Shown here: piece by piece, positions 18,725-26,762 of the stretch
Layout of the letters: each line of letters starts with the position of its first letter
Numbering within the stretch: position 1 is the first letter of the stretch
NCBI RefSeq assembly: GCF_026626335.1
Contig: NZ_JAPNTZ010000022.1
Span: 62,001-126,000 of the forward strand
DNA: 64,000 bases
Direction: 5' to 3'
Source of the DNA: Paractinoplanes pyxinae
GTDB taxonomy: Bacteria; Actinomycetota; Actinomycetes; Mycobacteriales; Micromonosporaceae
Translations under genes and position numbers: made by a program
Notes under the pieces: generated by a model
The model's input: the letters and a program-made list of their open reading frames with translations, nothing else
Database searches by the model: none
What the model was told of the DNA's origin: nothing

Positions 18725-19099
18725 GACGGGTATCTGGGTTCTTACGCCACGCTGGGCCTGGTGGCGGCGGCCGGCGTGCTCGTCTTCGTGGGCGCGTTCG
18801 GGGCCAACAAGCTGCTCCGCCCGGCCGCCCCGGCCCAGCCACCGGGCAAGTACGTGGCCTACGAGAGCGGCATCGACCCGGTCGGCGGCGACTGGGCCCA
18901 GGCCCAGATCAGGTACTACGTCTACGCGTACCTCTACGTTCTCTTCGCGGTCGAGGCTGTTTTTCTTTTCCCGTGGGCCGTCGTTTTCGACCTTCCGGGC
19001 TTCGGCTGGGCCACCGTGACCGAGATGGGGGTCTTCGTGGCCGTCCTCGCCCTGGGCATCCTCTACGCCTGGCGAAAAAAGATCCTGACCTGGACGTAG
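18722..19099 (+). CDS. nuoA: NADH-quinone oxidoreductase subunit A, isolated copy
   Basis: 125 aa with three membrane helices (about 8-30, 62-85, 92-115). Family signatures are YVAYESGIDPVGGDWAQAQIR and YAYLYVLFAVEAVFLFPW, including the conserved acidic residue in TM2. NuoA belongs to the proton-pumping membrane arm of complex I. No nuoB follows: the next genes are unrelated. In Streptomyces a second partial nuo cluster lies next to korAB, so this copy may be a relic or remaining part of such a cluster. Confidence 0.88.
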   Translation: MDGYLGSYATLGLVAAAGVLVFVGAFGANKLLRPAAPAQPPGKYVAYESGIDPVGGDWAQAQIRYYVYAYLYVLFAVEAVFLFPWAVVFDLPGFGWATVTEMGVFVAVLALGILYAWRKKILTWT

Positions 19100-19155
19100 T
19101 CCCCCGGGCCCGGGCGTGTCGGGGTGGCGGACTCGCCACGCGCTGTCCGACATGC

Positions 19156-19171
19156 CAACATTCAGCGCATG
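19156..19171 (+). promoter_or_regulatory. Probable leaderless promoter, -10 variant
   Basis: CAACAT (19156-19161) is 7 nt before ATG 19169. It is weaker than the TANNNT type. Confidence 0.35.
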
Positions 19172-19642
19172 GGCCAGCTTCTCCTCTTCATAGTCGTGGC
19201 ATTGGTCGTGGCCGCGATCGTGTTCGGCGTGACCGTGATGATCGGTGGCGGCGACAACGCATTGACGCCCGTCGAGCCGGACGGGGCCGCCGTGCCCCTG
19301 CCCAGCGACCGGCCGCTCGGTGAGGAGGACGTCTCGCGCACCCGGTTCGACACCGCCTGGCGGGGCTACCGCATGTCCCAGGTCGACCAGGCGCTGCAGC
19401 GGGCCGCCTACGACATCGGCTACAAGGGCGAGCTCATCGGCGTGCTCGAGGCCGAGGTGGCGGCGCTGCGCGAGGGCCGCACGGCCGACGCCGACGTGCT
19501 CCGCAAGGCGCGCGAGGCCGCGATCGCCCCGGCCGAGGTCGTGCCGGCCCAGCCCGACCTGCAGATCGAGGTGAACCGCGAGCCCGACGTGGTCTCCGCG
19601 GACGCCCCTGCCCCGCGTGCCGAGCCGGCGGAGCCGCGATGA
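19169..19642 (+). CDS. Membrane protein with DivIVA-type domain
   Basis: 157 aa. One N-terminal membrane helix (LLLFIVVALVVAAIVFGVTV) is followed by a linker and a short DivIVA-like motif (TRFDTAWRGYRMSQVDQALQ, about 65-85) with a helical stretch; the tail is acidic and Pro/Ala-rich. DivIVA-type motifs in actinobacteria mark proteins at curved membrane or poles, but no role is known for this one. ATG 19169 was chosen because the upstream frame (from 19124) adds only a polar segment ahead of the helix. The stop overlaps the next start by ATGA. Confidence 0.75.
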   Translation: MGQLLLFIVVALVVAAIVFGVTVMIGGGDNALTPVEPDGAAVPLPSDRPLGEEDVSRTRFDTAWRGYRMSQVDQALQRAAYDIGYKGELIGVLEAEVAALREGRTADADVLRKAREAAIAPAEVVPAQPDLQIEVNREPDVVSADAPAPRAEPAEPR

Positions 19643-20136
19643 GCGCGACCGGACCGGCCGACGGGCTCGGCGACGCCGCCCGGCCCGGCACCGGCGAGGT
19701 CACCGCCACGGTGATCGTCAACGCGCCCGCCTCGAAGGTCTTCGCCGCGTTCCTGAGCTGGGAGAAGCAGGGCGACTGGATCCCGCTGACCAAGGTCCGG
19801 GTGGTCGAGGGCGACGGCGGCGAGGGCAGCCTGGTCGAGGCGGTGACCGCGCTCGGCCCGGCGGTGCTGCGCGACGAGTTGCGCGTGGTCAAGGTCAATC
19901 CACCGTACGAGGTGCGCGTCGTGCACTGCGGCAAGGTGCTGCGGGGGCCCGGCACGATGCGCTGCACGGCCATGTCGGGCGACCGCACCCAGGTTGTGCT
20001 GCACGAGTGGTTCCACCTGCCGGCCGGCCCGGTCGGCAAGCTGGCCTGGCCGGTGGTCTGGCCCGGCTCCAAGCTGGGCTTCACCGGCGCGCTGAAGAAG
20101 TTCGGCCGGCTGGTCGAGGAGGGCCGCCTGCCCTGA
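19639..20136 (+). CDS. SRPBCC (START-like) family protein
   Basis: 165 aa. The fold signature is the opening beta strand with VIVNAPASKVFAAFLSWEKQGDWIP and the later HEWFHLPAGPVGKLAWPVVWP. Such proteins bind hydrophobic ligands in a helix-grip cavity; ligand unknown. It overlaps the DivIVA-like gene by 4 nt and is probably co-translated with it. Confidence 0.78.
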   Translation: MSATGPADGLGDAARPGTGEVTATVIVNAPASKVFAAFLSWEKQGDWIPLTKVRVVEGDGGEGSLVEAVTALGPAVLRDELRVVKVNPPYEVRVVHCGKVLRGPGTMRCTAMSGDRTQVVLHEWFHLPAGPVGKLAWPVVWPGSKLGFTGALKKFGRLVEEGRLP

Positions 20137-20157
20137 GTTTCTGTCGGACCCCCGCTC

Positions 20158-20173
20158 TACGGTGGTCGCCATG
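20158..20173 (+). promoter_or_regulatory. Leaderless promoter of tag
   Basis: TACGGT (20158-20163) is 7 nt upstream of ATG 20171. Confidence 0.5.
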
Positions 20174-20821
20174 ACAGACACTTCGGCGTTCGGCGCACCG
20201 CAGCCCGGCGTCGCCCCGGCCGCGCTGCTCGAGGCCGGCCTGGTGATCGGCGACGACGGCCGGCCCCGCTGCTTCTGGGGCGGCAGCACGCCCGACTACG
20301 TGGCCTATCACGACGACGAGTGGGGCCGCCCGGTCCACGGCGACGACCGCATCTTCGAGCGCATGTGCCTCGAGGCGTTCCAGTCCGGCCTGGCTTGGAT
20401 CACCATCCTGCGCAAACGCCCGGCCTTCCGGGCCGCCTTCGCCGGCTTCTCGATCGACAAGGTGGCCGCCTTCGGCGAGAAGGACGCGGCCCGCCTGATG
20501 ACCGACGCCGGCATCGTCCGCAACCGCATGAAGATCGACGCCGCGCTGCACAACGCCCGCGTCGCCGCCGACCTGCCCGGCGGCCTCTCCGAGCTGTTGT
20601 GGTCCTACGCTCCTGCCCCGCGCCCGCCGCGCCCCGCCAGCCGGGCCGAGGTGCCGGCCACCACGGCCGAGTCCAAGGCCATGGCCAAAGACCTCAAGAA
20701 GCGCGGCTTCCGCTTCGTCGGCCCCACCACGGCGTACGCGTTGATGCAGGCCACCGGCATGGTCGACGACCACGTGGCGGGCTGCTGGGTGCCACCGCTC
20801 GGCCCCGATCCGGCCGCATGA
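20171..20821 (+). CDS. tag: DNA-3-methyladenine glycosylase I
   Basis: 216 aa. It removes 3-methyladenine from alkylated DNA. The zinc-snap residues are present: Cys in RCFWGG, His in YHDDEWGRP, then His and Cys in MVDDHVAGCW. The base-binding segments FERMCLEAFQSGLAW and FRFVGPTTAYALMQATGMV are also seen. ATG 20171 is chosen over 20162 because of the leaderless -10 spacing. Confidence 0.93.
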   Translation: MTDTSAFGAPQPGVAPAALLEAGLVIGDDGRPRCFWGGSTPDYVAYHDDEWGRPVHGDDRIFERMCLEAFQSGLAWITILRKRPAFRAAFAGFSIDKVAAFGEKDAARLMTDAGIVRNRMKIDAALHNARVAADLPGGLSELLWSYAPAPRPPRPASRAEVPATTAESKAMAKDLKKRGFRFVGPTTAYALMQATGMVDDHVAGCWVPPLGPDPAA

Positions 20822-20856
20822 CGCGCCGGAAACCGGCCCGTGATGAGATGGAACGC

Positions 20857-21399
20857 ATGGCGCAGTGGGCGGTGATCATTCCGGCGGAACGGTGGGCGAC
20901 CGAGCGGCTCTTCCACCACGACACGGTGACGGTGTCGGGTGGCGCGGGCCCGGTCGAGCCCGACGACGAGGTGCTGCTCGTCGTCGGCGGCGAGGTCGTG
21001 GCGGTGGCCCACGCGCTCAAGGCCGACGGTGACGACCTGGTTCTGGCCTACCTGCGCCGCGCCTTCGACGAGCCGGTGCCGGCCGGCGAGCTGCACCTCG
21101 ACGAGCACGACGTCCGCATCGCCGGCGTCGACCCCGCGGTGTTCCGCCGGCTCGCGGGCGCCGTCGGCGGCTCGGCGACCGTCGCCGCGAAGAAGACGTG
21201 GCTGGTCAGCGTCGCCCTCCCGATCGAGGCGCAGACCCCGGCCGAGGCGGTCCGCCAGTTCTGGTCGCACGTGCTCGAACTCGGCCCGGCCGAGCTGCCC
21301 ACCTACGTCTGGCCCTCCGGCGACGAACTGGCCATGCAGGCCTTCGTCCTCGGCGAAGAGGCCAACCAGGATCCCGAGGAAGAGGACGACGAGGATTGA
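20857..21399 (+). CDS. Conserved hypothetical protein with acidic tail
   Basis: 180 aa, function not recognised. It starts MAQWAVIIPAERWATERLF, has a central beta-rich region and ends in a run of Glu/Asp. The start is uncertain: ATG 20857 has a -10-like TGAGAT 7 nt upstream, whereas ATG 20818 overlaps the tag stop by ATGA and would add 13 residues. No signal peptide or membrane helix is visible. Confidence 0.65.
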   Translation: MAQWAVIIPAERWATERLFHHDTVTVSGGAGPVEPDDEVLLVVGGEVVAVAHALKADGDDLVLAYLRRAFDEPVPAGELHLDEHDVRIAGVDPAVFRRLAGAVGGSATVAAKKTWLVSVALPIEAQTPAEAVRQFWSHVLELGPAELPTYVWPSGDELAMQAFVLGEEANQDPEEEDDED

Positions 21400-21401
21400 C
21401 T

Positions 21402-22303
<902 letters not shown>

Positions 22304-22360
22304 TCGCCGCCTGAGCTTGCTGGTCGCCGCTTCGCGGCTCCGGGATTTCGCCCCGGGGAG

Positions 22361-22426
22361 GTCAATGACTTGGGCACCAAAAACGGCCTCGCTTCGCTAG
22401 CCGTTTTTGGCACCCAAGTCATTGAC
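22361..22426. terminator. 66-bp near-palindrome and flanking hairpins between convergent genes
   Basis: Two 27-nt arms (22361-22387 and 22400-22426) pair except for a central CA/CA mismatch, around a 12-nt loop. Arms end in AAAAACGGC / GCCGTTTTT, so each strand shows a T-run inside the stem. Smaller hairpins flank it: GCCGC-TTC-GCGGC at about 22326-22338 and GCGACCGA-CT-TCGGTCGC at 22429-22446. It separates the trypsin gene from the convergent hydratase gene; a bidirectional terminator is likely, but the size also fits a REP-like element. Confidence 0.6.
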
Positions 22427-22456
22427 GGGCGACCGACTTCGGTCGCGGTCAAAGCT

Positions 22457-23245
22457 TCAGCGACCTTCGAAGACGGGCTTCTGCTTGGCCACGAACGCGG
22501 ACACCGCTGCCTTGTGGTCGGCCGTGGCGCCGCAGATGGCCTGGGCCTGGGCCTCGGCCGCGAGCGCGTCGGACAGCGTGCCGGCGTCCCCGATCGAGAG
22601 CTCCCGCTTGATCGCCCCGTAGGCCACAGTCGGCCCCGCGGCCAGGCGTTCGGCCAGCTCGTGGGCCTTCGGCAGCACCTGCTCGTCGTCGTCGGTCAAC
22701 TGCGAGAGCAGACCCATCTCGTACGCCCGCTCGGCCCGCACCGGCTCGGCCAGCAGCAGCAGCTCGAGCGCCCGCGCGTGCCCGACGATCCGCGGCAGCG
22801 ACCACGAGACGCCGCTGTCGCCGGCCAGCCCCACGTTGGCGAAGGCCATCAGGATGGACGTCTTGGGCCCGCCGATCCGGAAGTCGGCCAGCAGCGCGAA
22901 CGACGCGCCCGCCCCGGCCGCCGCCCCGCGCACCGCCGCCACCACCGGCTTGGGCATGCTGGCCAGCCGCTGCGCGATCGGGTTGTAGTGCACCCGCACG
23001 GTGTCCAGGTCGGTGCGGCCCGAGGCGAGCTGCTGCTCGTGCTCGCGCAGGTCCTGCCCCACGCAGAACGCCTTGCCCGCGCCGGCCAGCACGATCGCCC
23101 GGCACGACTTGTCGCTCTCGAGCGAGGCCAGCGTGTCACGCAGCGCCTCTTTGAGCTCGACGGTGAGGGCGTTCATGGCGTCGGGGCGGTTGAGCGTGAG
23201 CGTGACGACGGCGCCGTTGCGGTCGACGAGCAGGGAGTCTGTCAT
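22457..23245 (-). CDS. Enoyl-CoA hydratase/isomerase (crotonase) family protein
   Basis: 262 aa. Crotonase oxyanion-hole segments are AGAGKAFCVGQDLREHEQ (first) and VRGAAAGAGASFALLADFRI (second). A catalytic acid corresponding to the hydratase Glu near 140 is replaced by DSGVSWSLPRIVG, with Asp; PaaG-type isomerases use Asp at this place. It starts directly behind the PaaX-type gene (ATGA overlap), which suggests a role in phenylacetyl-CoA or a similar aromatic acyl-CoA route. No other paa gene is near. Confidence 0.85.
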   Translation of the reverse strand: MTDSLLVDRNGAVVTLTLNRPDAMNALTVELKEALRDTLASLESDKSCRAIVLAGAGKAFCVGQDLREHEQQLASGRTDLDTVRVHYNPIAQRLASMPKPVVAAVRGAAAGAGASFALLADFRIGGPKTSILMAFANVGLAGDSGVSWSLPRIVGHARALELLLLAEPVRAERAYEMGLLSQLTDDDEQVLPKAHELAERLAAGPTVAYGAIKRELSIGDAGTLSDALAAEAQAQAICGATADHKAAVSAFVAKQKPVFEGR

Positions 23246-24051
23246 GGCTCTGAGAATCCCACACGGCTGCGAGTGGCCGGGTGAAGGCATCGTTCGACAT
23301 AACGATCGGCGGCCGGCCGCAGACGGGCCGCGTGGCGGTCGAAGAAACCCGCCGCCACAGCGCCGGCCCAGCGCGGGGGCAGCAAGGACGCGGGCAACTG
23401 CGGATCGCGGAACAGGAACGAGCGCCAGGCGTGCACGAGGTGGAAGCGGGCCGCGTACGCCTCCTCGTCGGTGCTGCGGGCGTTGACCGCCGTGACCACC
23501 GGACGCAGGTCGGACACGAAATCCTCGTACGACCGGGCCAGTCCCGGCAGGTCCCAGGCCCGCCCGACCACCTCGGCGGCGCCGGGCGACCCCGCCGCGT
23601 GGCTGGCGCTGAAGCGCTCGTACCTGATCCCGGCCTCGGTGAGCACGGCGTCGGCCTCCTCGGCGGCCCGGGGCGCGACCCAGGCGTGCTCGCCCAGCGC
23701 CCCGTACCCGAGGAAGGCCAGCCGCGCCGCCTCGCGCTTGCCGAGCGAGCCGTGGACCAGGACCAGGTCGAACCGCCCGTCCCAGCCCGACCGGCTGGTG
23801 CGGTAGATCCGGGCGGCCGCCTCGTCGAGCCGCCGCGCGGCCTTCGGGGTGAGCAGATAGCCCGGCCCGGAGACCAGTCGCATGGGGTGCAGCCAGCCCT
23901 GACGCACCATCCGGGAGATCGCCGTGCGTACCGCGGGCGGCGCTATGCCCAGCGGCGCAAGCAGTCTGACCAGGGCCGCGACCGGTGCGCGCCCGCCCCT
24001 CGGCCGCAGGTAGTCGCCGTACAGGTCGAAGAGTGCCGACCGCGCCTGCAT
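23242..24051 (-). CDS. PaaX-family transcriptional repressor
   Basis: 269 aa. N-terminal winged HTH (QARSALFDLYGDYLRPRGG to AVRTAISRMVRQGWL), central PaaX domain and C-terminal PaaX_C region (YAARFHLVHAWRSFLFRDP). In E. coli PaaX represses phenylacetate catabolism and is released by phenylacetyl-CoA. Its stop overlaps the hydratase start. ATG 24051 was chosen because family proteins begin here; a -10-like CACAAT is 8 nt upstream and lies inside a perfect inverted repeat. Confidence 0.87.
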   Translation of the reverse strand: MQARSALFDLYGDYLRPRGGRAPVAALVRLLAPLGIAPPAVRTAISRMVRQGWLHPMRLVSGPGYLLTPKAARRLDEAAARIYRTSRSGWDGRFDLVLVHGSLGKREAARLAFLGYGALGEHAWVAPRAAEEADAVLTEAGIRYERFSASHAAGSPGAAEVVGRAWDLPGLARSYEDFVSDLRPVVTAVNARSTDEEAYAARFHLVHAWRSFLFRDPQLPASLLPPRWAGAVAAGFFDRHAARLRPAADRYVERCLHPATRSRVGFSEP

Positions 24052-24061
24052 GACCGCACAT

Positions 24062-24100
24062 TGTGACAGCCCGAAAGACGATATGCTAGACGCTGTCACA
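24062..24100. promoter_or_regulatory. Candidate PaaX operator
   Basis: TGTGACAGC (24062-24070) and GCTGTCACA (24092-24100) form a perfect 9-bp inverted repeat, centres 30 bp apart, just upstream of the regulator start. The proximal arm overlaps the apparent -10. This is the expected layout of an autorepressor site. Confidence 0.5.
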
Positions 24101-24221
24101 TCCGCCCGGGCTGGGTTTGGGTTCGCCGGTGTTCATCAGGGAAAATGTTTGATCGGCACGGTGGGCCGGGTCGCGTCAGCACGCGCAATGGCCCTCGGCC
24201 GCCGGTCGGAAACGAGGTATG

Positions 24222-24249
24222 ACGCCGTGTGGGGCTGAGCACACGGCGT
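24222..24249 (+). repeat. Perfect stem-loop upstream of the DUF3117 gene
   Basis: ACGCCGTGTG and CACACGGCGT form a perfect 10-bp stem with loop GGGCTGAG, ending 58 nt before the DUF3117 ATG. No T-run follows. It could be a regulator site or an RNA element in the leader; -10-like TATGAC at 24219 overlaps its left edge. Confidence 0.45.
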
Positions 24250-24307
24250 AAGAAGTGGCTGTGGGGCAACCCACCGACACCCTGATGTAGGTCTGAGGGG
24301 AGACAAG

Positions 24308-24475
24308 ATGGCGGCGATGAAGCCGCGGACGGGCGATGGTCCGCTGGAGGTCACCAAGGAGGGTCGGGGCATCGTCATGCGTGTCCCGCTGGAAGGTGGT
24401 GGCCGTCTCGTCGTTGAGATGACTCCGGACGAGGCCAGCGCACTGGGTGATGCGTTGAAGTCCATCGCCGGCTGA
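24308..24475 (+). CDS. DUF3117 family small protein
   Basis: 55 aa, starting MAAMKPRTGDGPLEVTKEGR and ending in a Gly-rich beta hairpin followed by a short helix. This family occurs as a single small gene in nearly all actinobacteria and its function is unknown. GAGGGGAG lies about 5 nt before the ATG. It stands directly ahead of the leucyl aminopeptidase gene, 78 nt away. Confidence 0.9.
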   Translation: MAAMKPRTGDGPLEVTKEGRGIVMRVPLEGGGRLVVEMTPDEASALGDALKSIAG

Positions 24476-24553
24476 CGTTTCACCGCGAGCCCGCCGGTAC
24501 GGTACCGCCCGGACCGGCGGGCTTTCCACGTCTTCGAGAAAGGTCACGCTCTC

Positions 24554-25981
24554 GTGTATCCGATCCGGCTGACCGACCGCCTCGACGACGACCGGACCCG
24601 TGTCGTGCCCATCGGCGCGTCGGGTCCACTGTCGCACGCCGATGGCGAGATCGGTGCCGAGATTGCCGAGCTGGCCCCGGCAGGCCAGCCGGCGGGCACG
24701 CTGCAAGAGTTTCCCCGTCCGTTGCGGCGCCCGGCCCGGGTGCTGCTGGTGGCGGTGGGCGCGGGTGACGAGGCGGGCTGGCGCGCTGCCGGAGCAGCCG
24801 TGGCCCGGCACCTGCCCGGCGACGAAGAGCTTCAGGTGCTCCTGGGCGAGGCGGCCTCCGACGAGGCCGTACGCGGGATGGCCGAGGGGCTGTGGCTGGG
24901 CGGCTATCGCTATCGCGACGGCCGCGAGGAACCCCGGTCGGCTGAGGCCGAGCTCGTCACTGACGCTTTCCCTGCGTACGAGGGAAGCCTCACCCAAGCC
25001 CAAGCGGGCGCTCGGGCGACGTGGCTGGCCCGCGACCTGACGAACACCCCGCCCTCGATCAAGAACCCCGACTGGATGGCCGAGGAGGTCAGCGGGGCCG
25101 CCGCCAAACGTCCCGGCACCGGCGTCCGGGTGCTGTCCGGCGCCGAGCTCGAGCGCTTCGGCGGCCTGCGCGCGGTCGGCGGCGGTTCCAAGTTCCGGCC
25201 CTGCCTGGTCGAGCTGACCTGGGCCCCGCCCGCCGCGACCACCCACGTGGTGCTGGTCGGCAAGGGCATCACGTTCGACAGCGGCGGCATCTCGATCAAG
25301 ACCCGCGAGGGCATGAAGCGGATGAAGAACGACATGGCCGGTGCGGCCGCGGTCGCCGCCGCCACCCTGGGCGCGGCCGAGCTGGGCCTGCCCGTCCGCA
25401 TCACCGCCCTGCTGCCGCTGGCCGAGAACGCGGTCAGCGGCTCCGCCTACCGCCCGGGCGACGTGATCACCCACTACGACGGCACCACCAGCGAGTCGAC
25501 CAACTCGGACGCCGAGGGCCGGCTGGTGCTGGCCGACGCCCTGGGCTACGCGGCCGAGCTCGAACCGGACGTGGTGATCGACCTGGCCACCCTCACCGGC
25601 GCCGCCCCGGTGGCTCTCGGGCCGAGCATCGCCGCCCTCTACAGCGAGAACGACGAGCTCGCCACGGCTCTGCGGCAGGCCGGCGCCGAAGCGGGCGAGC
25701 GGATGTGGCGCATGCCACTCAACCCGGACTACCGCGAACTGCTGCGCAGCGACCTGGCCGACCGGCACAGCTCGCCGACCCACGGCGGGGGCATGGCCGC
25801 GCTCTTCCTGCGCGAGTTCACCGGCCCCTACACCGACCGCTGGGCCCACCTCGACATCGCCGGCCCGGCCTGGACCGACACCGGCGAGGGTGAGCTGACC
25901 CGGGGCGGCACCGGGTGGGGCGTACGGATGCTGTTGCGCTACCTGTCAGCGCTTGACGGCGGCCAGCAAGCCCGCGCCTGA
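24554..25981 (+). CDS. pepA: Leucyl aminopeptidase (M17 family)
   Basis: 475 aa. The variable N-terminal domain (about 1-160) is followed by the M17 catalytic domain. Metal ligands and catalytic Lys are in VGKGITFDSGGISIK, KNDMAGAA and NSDAEGRLVLADAL; the bicarbonate-binding Arg is in the last. It is a cytoplasmic di-metal exopeptidase for N-terminal Leu and others. The GTG start has GAGAAAGG about 11 nt upstream. Its 3' end overlaps the convergent methyltransferase by 36 nt. Confidence 0.94.
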   Translation: MYPIRLTDRLDDDRTRVVPIGASGPLSHADGEIGAEIAELAPAGQPAGTLQEFPRPLRRPARVLLVAVGAGDEAGWRAAGAAVARHLPGDEELQVLLGEAASDEAVRGMAEGLWLGGYRYRDGREEPRSAEAELVTDAFPAYEGSLTQAQAGARATWLARDLTNTPPSIKNPDWMAEEVSGAAAKRPGTGVRVLSGAELERFGGLRAVGGGSKFRPCLVELTWAPPAATTHVVLVGKGITFDSGGISIKTREGMKRMKNDMAGAAAVAAATLGAAELGLPVRITALLPLAENAVSGSAYRPGDVITHYDGTTSESTNSDAEGRLVLADALGYAAELEPDVVIDLATLTGAAPVALGPSIAALYSENDELATALRQAGAEAGERMWRMPLNPDYRELLRSDLADRHSSPTHGGGMAALFLREFTGPYTDRWAHLDIAGPAWTDTGEGELTRGGTGWGVRMLLRYLSALDGGQQARA

Positions 25982-26647
25982 GGGCACCACGGCCGGAATC
26001 CACTCCTCGGACTCGCGCACGGCCCGCAGCGTCTCGCGGACGGTCAGCGTGTCCACGTCCCGGGCCGCCGGGTCGCTGATCCGCCCATTCGCCATCGCGC
26101 CGTTGACCAGCAGCACCCCGCCCGGCCGGAGCAGGCGCAGGGCGGCCTCGGCACAAGCGCCGAACTCGGTCACGTCGGCGTCCACGAAGACCAGGTCGTA
26201 CGCACCGTCGGCCAGCCGGGGCAGCACGTCCAGCGCGCGGCCGGTGATGATCCGGGTGCGCGAGGGGGCGAAGCCGGCCTCGACGAAGATGCGCCGGGCG
26301 ATCCGCTGGTGCTCGTTCTCGACGTCGATCGTGGTCAGGACCCCGTCGGAGCGCATGCCACGCAGCAGCCATACCCCGCTGACCCCGGCGCCGGTGCCGA
26401 TCTCGACCACCGCCTTGGCGCTGCCGGCCGCCGCGAGCAGCCTCAGCACCGAGCCGGCGGCCGCGCTGACGCTGTCCAGGCCCAGCTCGATCGCCAGGCT
26501 GCGGGCGGTCTGCAGCACGATGTCCTCGCTGGCGTACGCCTCGGCGAACTGCATGGCCTGACCCGTCGACGGGCCGGGCCGGGCTGACGGGACGATGACG
26601 ACCTCCGTGGCGGTTGGCGGACGAACGTGGCTGCGACCCACGTCCAT
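25946..26647 (-). CDS. O-methyltransferase (Rv1220c-like)
   Basis: 233 aa. SAM motif AVVEIGTGAGVSGVWLLRGM, then LTTIDVENEHQRIAR and YDLVFVDADVTEF, as in class I O-methyltransferases related to catechol O-methyltransferase. It resembles M. tuberculosis Rv1220c, which also sits upstream of htrA and tatB. ATG 26647 follows a -10 box TACTCT by 8 nt; a longer frame to 26806 would run into the htrA start region. The last 36 nt overlap pepA. Confidence 0.85.
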   Translation of the reverse strand: MDVGRSHVRPPTATEVVIVPSARPGPSTGQAMQFAEAYASEDIVLQTARSLAIELGLDSVSAAAGSVLRLLAAAGSAKAVVEIGTGAGVSGVWLLRGMRSDGVLTTIDVENEHQRIARRIFVEAGFAPSRTRIITGRALDVLPRLADGAYDLVFVDADVTEFGACAEAALRLLRPGGVLLVNGAMANGRISDPAARDVDTLTVRETLRAVRESEEWIPAVVPSGAGLLAAVKR

Positions 26648-26661
26648 CGGATAGAAGAGTA
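26645..26661 (-). promoter_or_regulatory. Probable leaderless promoter of the O-methyltransferase
   Basis: On the minus strand TACTCT (26661-26656) is 8 nt before ATG 26647. Confidence 0.4.
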
Positions 26662-26762
26662 TTTGGGCCGTCGATGCATAAACAGGCCGGGGCAGGGCGT
26701 CATCCAGGATCCGTGTCATCCTGGAGAGGGAGCTCGGGGAGGAATTGAGTGGAGGCACCGAC

